Below the pieces are notes generated by a model, which worked only from the letters and a program-made list of their open reading frames with translations, ran no database searches and was not told where the DNA came from. A stretch of DNA of 64,000 bases from Faecalibacillus intestinalis (GTDB taxonomy: Bacteria > Bacillota_I > Bacilli_A > Erysipelotrichales > Coprobacillaceae), in NCBI RefSeq assembly GCF_003024685.1, contig NZ_PYLQ01000014.1, positions 1 to 64,000 of the forward strand, read 5' to 3'. The position numbers and the translations under genes are program-made. Within the stretch, counting starts at the first letter, position 1. The number at the start of each line of letters is the position of its first letter. Of this stretch, positions 9,008 through 18,401 are shown in pieces.

Positions 9008-9800
9008 TTGTATAAATTCCTGAAACAGTAAGCGTACTAGTACCTACAGGAATAGCTAAATTAGGAATTGTAAGTGTTGTTCCAGTAACATAAGTTGTTG
9101 GATCATAGATAATAGGTGTAGGTGAATCAGGTGTTGTTAGAGAAATACTATTAATTGTATATCCTGTTGGGAAAACATCACTAAATGAAACATTTGTTGC
9201 AGTTTCATTACCATTATTGATAATTTGGAAAGTATAAACAAGTGTGTCTCCACTATAAATACTAGCTTTATTTGCTGATTTGGTAATATCTAATGATACA
9301 TAATTTGCTAGTGTGACAGTTGCACTAGGATTTGGTGTGACAGCAACGATAGGACCAGTGGTTGATCCACCATTGGCTGTAATTGTTTGTGTATTTGTAA
9401 GCACATCTGGTCTTGTTGTAGGTGTCGTTGTTTCAAAAATAATAAGCACATTATCATTAGGATTTATTACATTATCAATGGTAAAAATAACTGTATTATT
9501 TGTTATTTGTACGTTTACTTCAATCGGTGTACCATTTAAATAACCTTCTACACTATTATCAATATATTGAGTGAGTCCTTTAGCTAAATCATCGACAACT
9601 GTTAAATTATAAAGTGAAGCACTTCCTGTATTTTCTACTCTTGTTACATAAGTGATTGTTTGATTAGGGGTATAAGTATCAAGAAGTGCTTCTTTAGTAG
9701 CAGTTAAGTCATAGAGACTTAATATTTGAGTTGTTACTGTATTTGAATTAGTTGTCATATTGTTGTAAAGCAAAGTGGCTTGATTGGCTATATTGTCCAT
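9003..9800 (-). CDS. DUF11 repeat protein without visible export signal
   Basis: A 265-aa Thr/Asn-rich protein with two DUF11 (isopeptide-like beta-sandwich) repeats, about 30-140 and 165-265. Each has the typical opening (ITYVTRVENTGSASLYNLTVVDDL; LVYTFQIINNGNETATNVSFSDVFP). DUF11 modules normally build surface or adhesive proteins, but this one has no signal peptide, membrane helix or sortase motif; it begins with a predicted amphipathic segment (MDNIANQATLLYNN). AAGGAGG before the ATG makes this start firm. A role in the spore coat or other non-secreted assembly is possible; nothing nearby confirms it. Confidence 0.8.
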   Translation of the reverse strand: MDNIANQATLLYNNMTTNSNTVTTQILSLYDLTATKEALLDTYTPNQTITYVTRVENTGSASLYNLTVVDDLAKGLTQYIDNSVEGYLNGTPIEVNVQITNNTVIFTIDNVINPNDNVLIIFETTTPTTRPDVLTNTQTITANGGSTTGPIVAVTPNPSATVTLANYVSLDITKSANKASIYSGDTLVYTFQIINNGNETATNVSFSDVFPTGYTINSISLTTPDSPTPIIYDPTTYVTGTTLTIPNLAIPVGTSTLTVSGIYTN

Positions 9801-9921
9801 AAATAACCTCCTTTCATTGTACTATATGAGGAATTAAAAAAAGATGTATGGACAAAAGGGCATAGAATAATTATTATTTTTGTGATAGAATTTCAAGTAA
9901 TTTAAGGAATCGAGGAAAGAT

Positions 9922-10605
9922 ATGGATAAGAAAAAAAGGTTATCGGATGATATTGCTGAGATGCTCCTTTCGATGATCGTCGTTGAAAAGAAATATTTAC
10001 CAGGAGATAAACTTCCTAATGAGATTGAATTATCTAAAGAATTAGGAGTTAGTCGTATTACATTAAGAGAAGCGATACGTATTTTAGTAACACGACATGT
10101 TTTAGAAATTAAAAGAGGGAAAGGAACTTTTGTTAGAGAAGATTATGATGTTCAAAGTTATGAAAAGTTCAATATACTTCCAGAAGTTAAAATGGGGGCA
10201 GATGATCTTTATGAAATTCGTTTGATTTTTGAACCAGAAATTGCTTATTATGCAACCCTTCGTGCAACAGATAAAGAATTAGAAAGAATTAATGCTTTAA
10301 AAAACGAAATTGAAGAATGTATTACAAATAAAAAAAGTTATGCAAAACAAGAAATGTTATTTCACTGTTCTATTGCTCAAGCAACTCATAATGAATTTAT
10401 GTCTAGGTTAGAACCAGTACTTCAAGAATCTATTCAAAAAGGGGTATTTCTTTATGAATATGAACATGTTTCTAATCAAAATATTATTTCAGATAATAAA
10501 ACGATTATGGAGTTTATGAATGCAAGAAACGCTGAAGGAGCTAAAAGTGCTATGCGTATTCACATCTTGAGGGCAATCAATCAATTAAAGTTAGAAAAGA
10601 AATAA
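9922..10605 (+). CDS. FadR-subfamily GntR transcriptional regulator (FCD domain)
   Basis: A 227-aa regulator: winged helix at about 5-75 ([26 protein letters not shown], then the wing GKGTFVRE) and a helical FCD ligand domain at 85-220. The FCD metal site looks partly altered: an expected middle His sits in a SDNKTIMEF context, and HILRAI keeps the last one. FCD regulators sense carboxylic acids such as pyruvate, lactate or glucuronate. It is 123 bases upstream of ilvC on the same strand, with a strong promoter and a direct repeat in the gap, so control of ilvC is a fair inference. AGGAAAG precedes the ATG. Confidence 0.85.
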   Translation: MDKKKRLSDDIAEMLLSMIVVEKKYLPGDKLPNEIELSKELGVSRITLREAIRILVTRHVLEIKRGKGTFVREDYDVQSYEKFNILPEVKMGADDLYEIRLIFEPEIAYYATLRATDKELERINALKNEIEECITNKKSYAKQEMLFHCSIAQATHNEFMSRLEPVLQESIQKGVFLYEYEHVSNQNIISDNKTIMEFMNARNAEGAKSAMRIHILRAINQLKLEKK

Positions 10606-10638
10606 TTGATGATTGTTAAAAAAATATTTAAAGAGAGC

Positions 10639-10678
10639 AGACAACGCTATTGACATAAGACAACGTTAGACGTATAAT
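10639..10678 (+). promoter_or_regulatory. ilvC promoter with overlapping direct repeats
   Basis: Perfect consensus promoter: TTGACA at 10650-10655, 17-bp spacer, TATAAT at 10673-10678. The octamer AGACAACG occurs at 10639-10646 and again at 10658-10665, one copy just upstream of the -35 and one in the spacer, 19 bases apart. Such placement suits a repressor site, perhaps for the FCD-GntR encoded upstream. Confidence 0.75.
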
Positions 10679-10707
10679 GGGTAACGAAAAAGGAAATCGA
10701 GTAATAA

Positions 10708-11745
<1,038 letters not shown>

Positions 11746-11753
11746 TCAATTAT

Positions 11754-11778
11754 GAGGATAGAAATATCCTCTTTTTTT
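11754..11778 (+). terminator. ilvC terminator
   Basis: GAGGATA and TATCCTC pair around a GAAA tetraloop, followed by seven T. Confidence 0.88.
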
Positions 11779-11834
11779 ATGCAAAAAAGCTATTGAATAT
11801 AAAATAAATAAGTAAAGATTAAATTAATCTCTAC

Positions 11835-12680
11835 TTATTTAAAACATTCAATAAATTGATTTATAAGAATAGGTGTTTCTTCATTCTTTCTCGTAATAAA
11901 AGCAATACCTGTATATAAATCTTTATCTTCTAAATAAGCATATTCTAAAGAAGAATCATAATTTAAAGATAAGCTACTTAAAGGAACGATAGCAACACCA
12001 ATACCACTGTTTGCCCAAATAAGAGAAGTTCGGCTATCGTCACAAGTCACTTTTATTTGAATTTGAATGTGTTTATTTAGGCTATAATCATTGATTAAAG
12101 GAAGATATCTTTGATGGATAATCAAAGGTATCTTTTTTAAGTCTTTCATTTTAGAAATAGGTCTTTTAAAATATTCTTTTTTACCTATAACAATCATAGG
12201 TTCTTTTTCTAAATAAAACGTATTAACTTTAGAAGTATCAAAAGGAGTTCTAACAATCCCTAAATCAATATTATGAGACAATAATAAATCAAGTATTTCA
12301 TAAGTAGAACCTTCATAAATACGATATTGAACATGATCATAGTGTTCAATAAAATGCTTAATATTATCTTGTTGAATTAAACCACCATTAGAAGAAGTAA
12401 TTCCAATTCTTAATACATCTTGAAAAGATTCTTTTAATTCATTTTTAGTAATTTCAGTTAAATCTAATATTTGAAGACATCTTTTATAAAAACGCATTCC
12501 TGCATCTGTTAATTCAATTTGTTTATTTCCTCTTTTTAACAAAGTAATACCAAGTTCTTCTTCTAATTGTTTAAGTTGAATAGATAAAGGGGGCTGTGCC
12601 ATATGTAAAACCTGTGCAGCTTTAGAAATAGTTCCTTCTTCTACAATTGTTTTAAAATACTTCATTTGTCGAATATCCAT
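11835..12680 (-). CDS. LysR-family transcriptional regulator
   Basis: A 281-aa LTTR: N-terminal helix-turn-helix MDIRQMKYFKTIVEEGTISKAAQVL through LTDAGMRFYKR (about 1-75) and a periplasmic-binding-like effector domain (about 90-280). The reading frame is open far upstream, but AAGGAGG lies just before the ATG at 12680, so the longer form is rejected. It faces a heterodimeric ABC exporter across a 100-base divergent gap holding a palindrome, so it may control that exporter and itself. The effector is unknown. Confidence 0.88.
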   Translation of the reverse strand: MDIRQMKYFKTIVEEGTISKAAQVLHMAQPPLSIQLKQLEEELGITLLKRGNKQIELTDAGMRFYKRCLQILDLTEITKNELKESFQDVLRIGITSSNGGLIQQDNIKHFIEHYDHVQYRIYEGSTYEILDLLLSHNIDLGIVRTPFDTSKVNTFYLEKEPMIVIGKKEYFKRPISKMKDLKKIPLIIHQRYLPLINDYSLNKHIQIQIKVTCDDSRTSLIWANSGIGVAIVPLSSLSLNYDSSLEYAYLEDKDLYTGIAFITRKNEETPILINQFIECFK

Positions 12681-12701
12681 TATAAATCCTCCTTTATATG
12701 T

Positions 12702-12762
12702 TAATAATATAATTATTATATAATATATATATTTTACATATAGATAAATCTTATCATATAAT
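12702..12762. promoter_or_regulatory. divergent lysR / ABC exporter control region
   Basis: TAATAAT, ATA, ATTATTA forms a 17-bp palindrome at 12702-12718, a candidate LTTR box in very AT-rich DNA. On the plus strand TTTACA (12733-12738), 18-bp spacer and TATAAT (12757-12762) form the exporter promoter. Confidence 0.55.
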
Positions 12763-12780
12763 AACGCAGAGGTGAAGAAT

Positions 12781-14499
12781 GTGAAACTGTTAAAATATGT
12801 AAAAGAGTTTAAGTTTTCAGCAACTTTAGGTTTTTTATTTAAAATCTTTGAAGCTGCTTTAGAATTATGTGTTCCCGTTGTTATGGCCTCTGTCATTGAT
12901 AAAGGAATTGCTTATAAAGATACCAATTATATTTTAAAATGTGGGCTCGTCCTTATTGGTTTAGCTGTTTTTGGTTATTTATTTGCACTTGTTTGTCAAT
13001 GGTATGCTTCCCTTACATCACAAAGTGTGGGGACACAACTTAGAAAAGATATGTATCATCAAATCAATCAATATGATGATGCCAATTTAGATACCCTTAC
13101 AGCACCATCATTAGTTACAAGACTTATTAATGATGTAGTACAAATTCAATTAGCTGTAGCGATGACGATTCGTCTTACATCAAGAGCTCCATTTTTAATG
13201 ATTGGTTCATTATTTATGGCGTTTATGATCAGTGGTTCTTTATCAATGATCTTTGTTGTAGGGGCGATTATTTTAGCGGTATCGATGTTATCAATTACAA
13301 TTATTTCGATGCCTTATTTCTCTCGTATTCAAAAGTTATTAGATAAGATTGCTTTAATAGCAAGAGAAAACTTAAAAGGTGTACGTGTTATTCGTGCTTT
13401 TTCAAATCAAAATCATGAAGTAAAAAGATTTAATTTAGAAACAAAAAATCAAAAAGATGAACAAGTAAAAGTAGGTAAAATACAAGCTTTATTAAATCCC
13501 TTTACTTATTTAATTGTAAACTTTGCAATCATTATTATTATTTATGCTAGTGGTTTCCAAGTCAATGTAGGAAGTCTTTCTCAAGGGGAAGTTATTGCCT
13601 TAATTAACTATATGAATAGTATTTTACAAGCACTCATTGTCTTTGCGAATGTTTTATCAATCTACAATAAAGCTACAGCAAGTTATCAAAGAGTTTTTGA
13701 AGTACTTGAAACAACACCGCAAGTAGAAGATCAAGGAAGTTATTCAACCCTTATTCCTAATGAAAAAATGATTGAATTTAAAGATGTCAACTTTGGATAT
13801 CTTCAAAAAGATGTGTTACACAACTTATCATTTACGATCAATAAAGGTGAAACAGTAGGAATTATTGGAGGAACGGGTGCTGGTAAATCAACACTAGTAT
13901 CCCTTATTGGAAGAAATTATGATGTTAGAAGTGGACAAATTAAAATAGCTGGTAAAAATATTCAAAATTATAAACTAGAAACATTAAGACAACATATCAG
14001 TTATGTTTTACAAAATACATCATTGATTTCAGGAACAATTAAAGAAAATATTTGTATGTCAAAACCTTACCAAGAAGAAACAATGAATAAAGCTTTAGAA
14101 GTTTCACAAGCTAAAGAATTTGTAAGTCGTCTTCCTCAAGGAATAGAAAGTGCTGTTGTTCAAGGTGGGAAAAACTTCTCTGGTGGACAAAGACAACGTT
14201 TAACAATAGCTAGAGCACTTTATAAACAAGCGGATATTTTAGTTTTAGATGATTGTTCAAGTGCGTTAGACTATGCAACAGATGCTGCTTTACAAAAACA
14301 ATTACAAGAATTAAAAGAAATGACAAAAATTGTTATTTCTCAAAGAACAGCGTCTTTAAAAAGATGTGATCGTATTATGGTTTTATATCATGGTGAACTT
14401 GTTGGTTTTGATTGTCATGAAGAATTATTAAAAAATTGTACGGTTTATAAAGAAATTTATGAATCTCAAAATAGTAAGGATGGTGATCTCAATGGATAA
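12781..14499 (+). CDS. heterodimeric ABC exporter subunit, degenerate ATP-site type (BmrC/TM287-like)
   Basis: A 572-aa half-transporter: six membrane helices (about 15-310) and an ATPase domain. Walker A GGTGAGKST is near 365 and signature FSGGQRQR near 470, both good. The Walker B stretch reads LVLDDCSSALD, so the catalytic Glu is Asp, and the switch His is Gln (VISQRTAS). This is the pattern of the subunit that carries the non-hydrolysing site in BmrCD-, LmrCD- or TM287/288-type exporters. GTG at 12781 is preferred over GTG at 12772, which lies inside the GAGGTG ribosome site. The stop overlaps the partner's start by 8 bases. Likely drug or lipid export. Confidence 0.9.
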   Translation: MKLLKYVKEFKFSATLGFLFKIFEAALELCVPVVMASVIDKGIAYKDTNYILKCGLVLIGLAVFGYLFALVCQWYASLTSQSVGTQLRKDMYHQINQYDDANLDTLTAPSLVTRLINDVVQIQLAVAMTIRLTSRAPFLMIGSLFMAFMISGSLSMIFVVGAIILAVSMLSITIISMPYFSRIQKLLDKIALIARENLKGVRVIRAFSNQNHEVKRFNLETKNQKDEQVKVGKIQALLNPFTYLIVNFAIIIIIYASGFQVNVGSLSQGEVIALINYMNSILQALIVFANVLSIYNKATASYQRVFEVLETTPQVEDQGSYSTLIPNEKMIEFKDVNFGYLQKDVLHNLSFTINKGETVGIIGGTGAGKSTLVSLIGRNYDVRSGQIKIAGKNIQNYKLETLRQHISYVLQNTSLISGTIKENICMSKPYQEETMNKALEVSQAKEFVSRLPQGIESAVVQGGKNFSGGQRQRLTIARALYKQADILVLDDCSSALDYATDAALQKQLQELKEMTKIVISQRTASLKRCDRIMVLYHGELVGFDCHEELLKNCTVYKEIYESQNSKDGDLNG

Positions 14500-16225
14500 A
14501 AAAACAATTAAAAGATTGCTTACATATTGTAAACCTTATCGTTTTTTAATTATGTTATTAACACTTTTATCAATTGTCTCTGTTGTCTTTACTTTACTTA
14601 CACCTGTTTTAATAGGTCAAGCAATAGATTTATTGGTTGGAAAGAATCAAGTTCATTTTCAAGCGTTATTGAACAAACTTATTTTTATTGGAATTGTTAT
14701 TTTAATTATTTCTTTGATTCAATGGATCACGGGACAAATTACAAATACAATTACTTATAATATTACGAATGATTTAAGAAATAGAGTATTTGATCAAATT
14801 CAAGTTCTTCCTTTAAAATATATTGATGCTACAAGTCATGGAGATATTTTAGGAAGATTGATCAATGATATTGATTTAATTGGACAAGGCTTATTACAAA
14901 GTTTTACATCCTTGCTTACAGGAATTGCAACAATTGTAGGAACGATTTTGATTATGGCTTATATTCATTTTTCGGTAGCTGTAATTGTGGTTGTTTTAAC
15001 ACCACTTTCTTTACTTGTCGCTTCTTTGATTGTTAAAAGAACACATTCTTATTTCCAAGAACAACTTGCTTTAAGAGGGGAAATGAATGGTTATTGTGAA
15101 GAAATGATAGGTAATCAAAAAATTGTTAATATTTTTGATTATCAAGAACAAAACGAAGAAAAGTTTAATGAAATCAATGAACGTATGCATAAAAGTGGGG
15201 TTATTTCACAATTCTATGGAGCTTTAATTAATCCTACAACACGTTTAGTTAATAGTATTGTTTATGCTGCTGTTGGTATTTTTGGAGCATTTCAAGTATT
15301 AAATGGTTCATTTACAGTAGGTATTCTTTCAAGCTTTTTAACATATGCTAACCAATATACAAAACCATTTAATGAAATATCATCCGTTATGTCAGAAATG
15401 CAAACAGCCATTGCGGCTAGTCAAAGAGTCTTTGCATTATTAGATGAAGAAACAATCCAAGAATTAACAACATCTAAAATCATTGAAAATAAACAAGGAC
15501 ATATTATCATTGATCATTTAAATTTCAGTTATGATCCAAGTAAACCATTAATTCAAGATTTTAACTATGAAGCTAAACCAGGAACAATGACAGCTATTGT
15601 AGGTAAAACAGGTTGTGGAAAAACAACATTAATTAACTTATTAATGCGTTTCTATGATCCTCAAGGTGGAAAAATTACAATTGATGATGTTAATATTGAA
15701 GATATGAACCGAGAAGATTTAAGAAAAATGTACGGTATGGTTTTACAAGATAGTTGGTTATTTAAAGGGACTATTAAAGAAAATATTGCTTATGGAAAAA
15801 CAAAAGCTAGTGATGAAGAAATCATTGAAGCGGCTAAAAAAGCACGTGTGCATAAATATATTATGTCTCTTCCTCAAGGATACGATACAATGGTCGAAGA
15901 AGATGGTGGAAATATGTCTCAAGGACAAATGCAACTTGTGTGTATTGCACGTATTATGTTAACACATCCACCAATGTTGATTTTAGATGAAGCAACAAGT
16001 TCAATCGATACGCGTACAGAATTACAAATTCAAAAAGCTTTTGATGAAATGATGAAAGGAAGAACAACCTTTATTGTTGCTCACCGTTTATCAACGATTA
16101 AAAATGCCAATCAAATCATCGTTATGGATCAAGGACATATTGTAGAAATTGGTAATCATGAAGAATTGCTTCAAAAACAAGGTTATTATCATCAACTTTA
16201 TTACAGTCAATTCGAAACTGAATAA
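14492..16225 (+). CDS. heterodimeric ABC exporter subunit, catalytic ATP-site type (BmrD/TM288-like)
   Basis: A 577-aa partner of the preceding gene: six helices, then an ATPase with Walker A GKTGCGKTT, full Walker B LILDEATSSID and switch VAHRLSTI, but a degraded signature MSQGQMQ in place of LSGGQ. Combined with its partner, one composite site is complete and the other is degenerate on all sides. The ATG at 14492 follows AAGGATGGTG and overlaps the end of the first gene. Expected to sit in the cytoplasmic membrane as a multidrug or lipid exporter; a terminator follows. Confidence 0.9.
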   Translation: MDKKTIKRLLTYCKPYRFLIMLLTLLSIVSVVFTLLTPVLIGQAIDLLVGKNQVHFQALLNKLIFIGIVILIISLIQWITGQITNTITYNITNDLRNRVFDQIQVLPLKYIDATSHGDILGRLINDIDLIGQGLLQSFTSLLTGIATIVGTILIMAYIHFSVAVIVVVLTPLSLLVASLIVKRTHSYFQEQLALRGEMNGYCEEMIGNQKIVNIFDYQEQNEEKFNEINERMHKSGVISQFYGALINPTTRLVNSIVYAAVGIFGAFQVLNGSFTVGILSSFLTYANQYTKPFNEISSVMSEMQTAIAASQRVFALLDEETIQELTTSKIIENKQGHIIIDHLNFSYDPSKPLIQDFNYEAKPGTMTAIVGKTGCGKTTLINLLMRFYDPQGGKITIDDVNIEDMNREDLRKMYGMVLQDSWLFKGTIKENIAYGKTKASDEEIIEAAKKARVHKYIMSLPQGYDTMVEEDGGNMSQGQMQLVCIARIMLTHPPMLILDEATSSIDTRTELQIQKAFDEMMKGRTTFIVAHRLSTIKNANQIIVMDQGHIVEIGNHEELLQKQGYYHQLYYSQFETE

Positions 16226-16230
16226 TCAAG

Positions 16231-16262
16231 AAAGTTACGATTTTAAGTCGTAACTTTTTTAT
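16231..16262 (+). terminator. terminator of the ABC exporter operon
   Basis: AAAGTTACGA and TCGTAACTTT form a 10-bp stem with a 7-base loop, followed by T. A second short hairpin (TAGTTACTT/AAGTAACTA, 16263-16282) with related sequence follows directly. Confidence 0.85.
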
Positions 16263-16355
16263 TAGTTACTTTGAAGTAACTATACCACAATATTGTGCGT
16301 GCTTTTTTTTATTAGAAATAAAATTATAATGAAAAACGAAAAAGGAGGCACAACA

Positions 16356-16955
16356 ATGAATGTTTCAACTTGTTTAAATATTTTAAGAGAAATCAAAGAT
16401 GTTGCTTTTGCAACCGTTGATGAAAATAATCAACCACAAGTAAGAATTATAGATGTGATGTTGGTTGAAGATAATAAATTATATTTTTGTACAGCAAGAG
16501 GAAAAGATTTTTATAAACAATTAAAAAATCATCCATACGTTGCAATTATAGGAATGAATAAAGAGTATCAAATGGTTCGTTTAAATGGACTTGTTAAACG
16601 ATTAGAAAAGCAAAAATATTGGATAGATCGTATTTTTAAACATAATTCATTAATGAATTATGTTTATCCAAATGAGAGTCGTTATATTTTAGAAGCCTTT
16701 TGTCTTGAAGAAGGTGAACTAGAATTCTTTGATTTAGGCAAAGAACCTATTTATAGAGAGAGTTTTTCAGTGAATAAAGAGATAAAACCTAAGGGATTTA
16801 TCATTAGTAATCAATGTATTCAATGTGGCTTATATCAAAAGAATTGTCCACAACAATGTATTTCAAATTATCAAATTCAACAAGAACGTTGTTTATATTG
16901 TGGATTATGTTATGAAAAATGTCCTGTACAAGCAATAGAAAGTAAAGTATTGTAA
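16356..16955 (+). CDS. FMN split-barrel (pyridoxamine-phosphate-oxidase-like) protein fused to a ferredoxin domain
   Basis: A 199-aa fusion. Residues 1-125 resemble PNPOx-like flavin-binding split barrels (ATVDENNQPQVRIIDVMLVEDNKLYFCTARGK). The C-terminus is a 2[4Fe-4S]-type ferredoxin: the second motif CLYCGLCYEKCP is complete, but the first reads CIQCGLYQKNCP with Tyr at the third Cys, so that cluster may be absent or [3Fe-4S]. Likely a small redox protein passing electrons between ferredoxin-like donors and a flavin; substrate unknown. AAGGAGG precedes the ATG at 16356; the upstream in-frame extension has no ribosome site. Confidence 0.85.
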   Translation: MNVSTCLNILREIKDVAFATVDENNQPQVRIIDVMLVEDNKLYFCTARGKDFYKQLKNHPYVAIIGMNKEYQMVRLNGLVKRLEKQKYWIDRIFKHNSLMNYVYPNESRYILEAFCLEEGELEFFDLGKEPIYRESFSVNKEIKPKGFIISNQCIQCGLYQKNCPQQCISNYQIQQERCLYCGLCYEKCPVQAIESKVL

Positions 16956-16974
16956 TATTCATACATTAGCTAAA

Positions 16975-17259
16975 GTGATTGATAATATAAGAGAAAGAAT
17001 GCAAAGTGATGATAGTTTTTCTTATTCCTATTTTCCGGTAATTCAATTTTATGATTATGGAAATGAAATTAAACAAAAACTCTCTATTGGTTATGGCAAA
17101 GAACTTCCTATAGGGAGTTCCTTAGAAATTATGTATGAGGAAAATAATCCTAAACGTATATTGATTTTAGAAAATAATCCACAAAAAAAGCTATATATCA
17201 TTTTTATAATTGTGGGTATTTCTTCGTTAATAGCAGGTTTAATAATACGTATTCTTTAA
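16975..17259 (+). pseudogene. probable DUF3592 protein remnant, N-terminus lost
   Basis: The frame encodes the middle and C-terminal part of a DUF3592-like membrane protein: a polar YFPVIQFYDYGNEIKQ stretch, the GSSLEIMYEENNPKRI strand and a C-terminal helix. The normal N-terminal helix is missing. The frame is open a little upstream (to 16939, into the preceding stop) with no ATG and no ribosome site; only a GTG at 16975 could start it. I read it as a 5'-truncated remnant, although weak expression cannot be excluded. Confidence 0.55.
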
Positions 17260-17292
17260 AGACTTACGAGATGATTTCGTAGGTTTTTTTAT
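17259..17292 (+). terminator. terminator after the DUF3592 remnant
   Basis: CTTACGA pairs with TCGTAGG (one G-U) around GATGATT, followed by seven T. Confidence 0.7.
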
Positions 17293-17401
17293 TAGAAACT
17301 TTTTTGGACTATCCGCCCATTGAAGAAGGTAGGAGAGATTGCTAAAATAATAATAGAAATGAGACAAATGTGAGACGAATTATCTTTAAACATATGATAC
17401 A

Positions 17402-17809
17402 ATGATAGAAAATGTAGATGATCCAACAGAAATCAAAAGATATCGAGATGTCGTAGAAATCAGTCAAAGTATGTTTGCAGGAAATTATGATGACTTAAGA
17501 AATAATCGTAAAATCGAAACAGAAAGCTTCACGATGGCGGCAACATTTACGTGTACAAATATTAGAAGAGAAGACTTACCAGAAGAAGATGAAATCAATA
17601 TGTGTAAGGCAATGGATCAATTATTTCAAAGAACGAGAGATGAAAGAAAACTCAATACTTTAAAAGAATTGCTTAAAGTGAAATTAGGAACTTTATCAAG
17701 TCCTTTAGAAAAACAACTCACAAATACATTGCTAGAAAAATTGAATGAACTTACATTAAATATCTTTAACATCAATAGTGAAGAAGGTGTTTTAAAAATT
17801 ATTAATTAA
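17402..17809 (+). pseudogene. C-terminal remnant of an Rpn-type PD-(D/E)XK nuclease/transposase (tentative)
   Basis: A 135-aa frame with no ribosome site before its ATG. The C-terminal KLGTLSSPLEKQL followed by LNELTLNIFNINSEEGVLKII resembles the tail of Rpn family recombination-promoting nucleases (DUF4351-like), where it follows an EINMCKA-type stretch. No PD-(D/E)XK catalytic core is present, so it would be a 3' fragment. The assignment rests on pattern memory only and could be wrong. Confidence 0.45.
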
Positions 17810-17814
17810 AAAAT

Positions 17815-17851
17815 AAACAGTTTGAAATAAATGCTATCTCAAACTGTTTTT
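17815..17851. terminator. terminator hairpin between 17809 and the convergent small gene
   Basis: AAACAGTTTGA and its complement TCAAACTGTTT form an 11-bp stem with T-run on the plus side and A-run on the other. Confidence 0.8.
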
Positions 17852-17864
17852 TAATGTAAATTAT

Positions 17865-18152
17865 TCAATTAAAAGAAAGATTTAAAGGAGTAGTTGATTC
17901 TTTTGTACCATGAGGAAGACGTTTTTTTAAAGGAATGACTTTAAAACCAGGGCATAGATACATAAAAGGGGAATAACGTAATTCATGGCTAAGTATAGAA
18001 ATAACTGTTTTTTGATCTAAAGATGTATAAACATCAAAAACAAGGTCAAAATCTAAAGGATGAATGTTTTTTAATTGAATGCGAGAATCTTTATGATTTT
18101 TAATCATTAATTTAAAAATGTGATAGTTACCTGCTGTAATACATAATTTCAT
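17865..18152 (-). CDS. hypothetical protein, 95 aa, basic C-terminus
   Basis: Not recognised. A short protein starting MKLCITAGNYHIFK with mixed strand/helix character, an internal LDFDLVFDVYTSL segment and a basic tail (VIPLKKRLPHG). No membrane helix. AAGGAGGTG directly before the ATG at 18152 is a very strong ribosome site, so it is probably expressed; the longer frame start is rejected. It is divergent from the TPP riboswitch, sharing about 90 bases of upstream DNA. Confidence 0.62.
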   Translation of the reverse strand: MKLCITAGNYHIFKLMIKNHKDSRIQLKNIHPLDFDLVFDVYTSLDQKTVISILSHELRYSPFMYLCPGFKVIPLKKRLPHGTKESTTPLNLSFN

Positions 18153-18237
18153 GAAAGCACCTCCTTTTATAGTTTGAACAAAAGCATAAATAATATGATT
18201 AAAAATAGACAATTTTTATTAAAAAAATTATAATAAA

Positions 18238-18316
18238 GGAAACGGGGAGCTTTTTGCTGAGAGTAAGTATTGACTTAGACCCATAACCTGATTTGGATAA
18301 TGCCAACGTAGGAGAT
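18238..18316 (+). ncRNA. TPP (THI-box) riboswitch
   Basis: The conserved THI-box parts occur in order: CGGGGAGC, GCTGAGAGT, GACCC, ACCTGATTTGGATAATGCCA and CGTAGGAGA. It senses thiamine pyrophosphate and lies about 85 bases before a thiE-thiD fusion, its expected target. Confidence 0.95.
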
Positions 18317-18346
18317 ATAAACGTTAACAGAGTTCAACAGGGCTCT

Positions 18347-18398
18347 CTTTTTATTTCCAGGGAAATAAAAAAAGAATATTGTAAAGAAAGAAGGAAAT
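18347..18398 (+). promoter_or_regulatory. putative expression platform of the TPP riboswitch
   Basis: TTTTTATTTCC and GGAAATAAAAA form a perfect hairpin at 18347-18371. The same ATTTCC could instead pair with GGAAAT of the thiE ribosome site (AAGGAAAT, 18391-18398). No strong GC-rich terminator is visible, so control of translation start is plausible; this is inference from complementarity. Confidence 0.45.
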
Positions 18399-18401
18399 TT
18401 G

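Noticed and set aside
11835-12896. A 353-aa version of the LysR protein with a long N-terminal extension
   Set aside because: The extension is read through the divergent promoter region and has no LTTR similarity; AAGGAGG marks the ATG at 12680.
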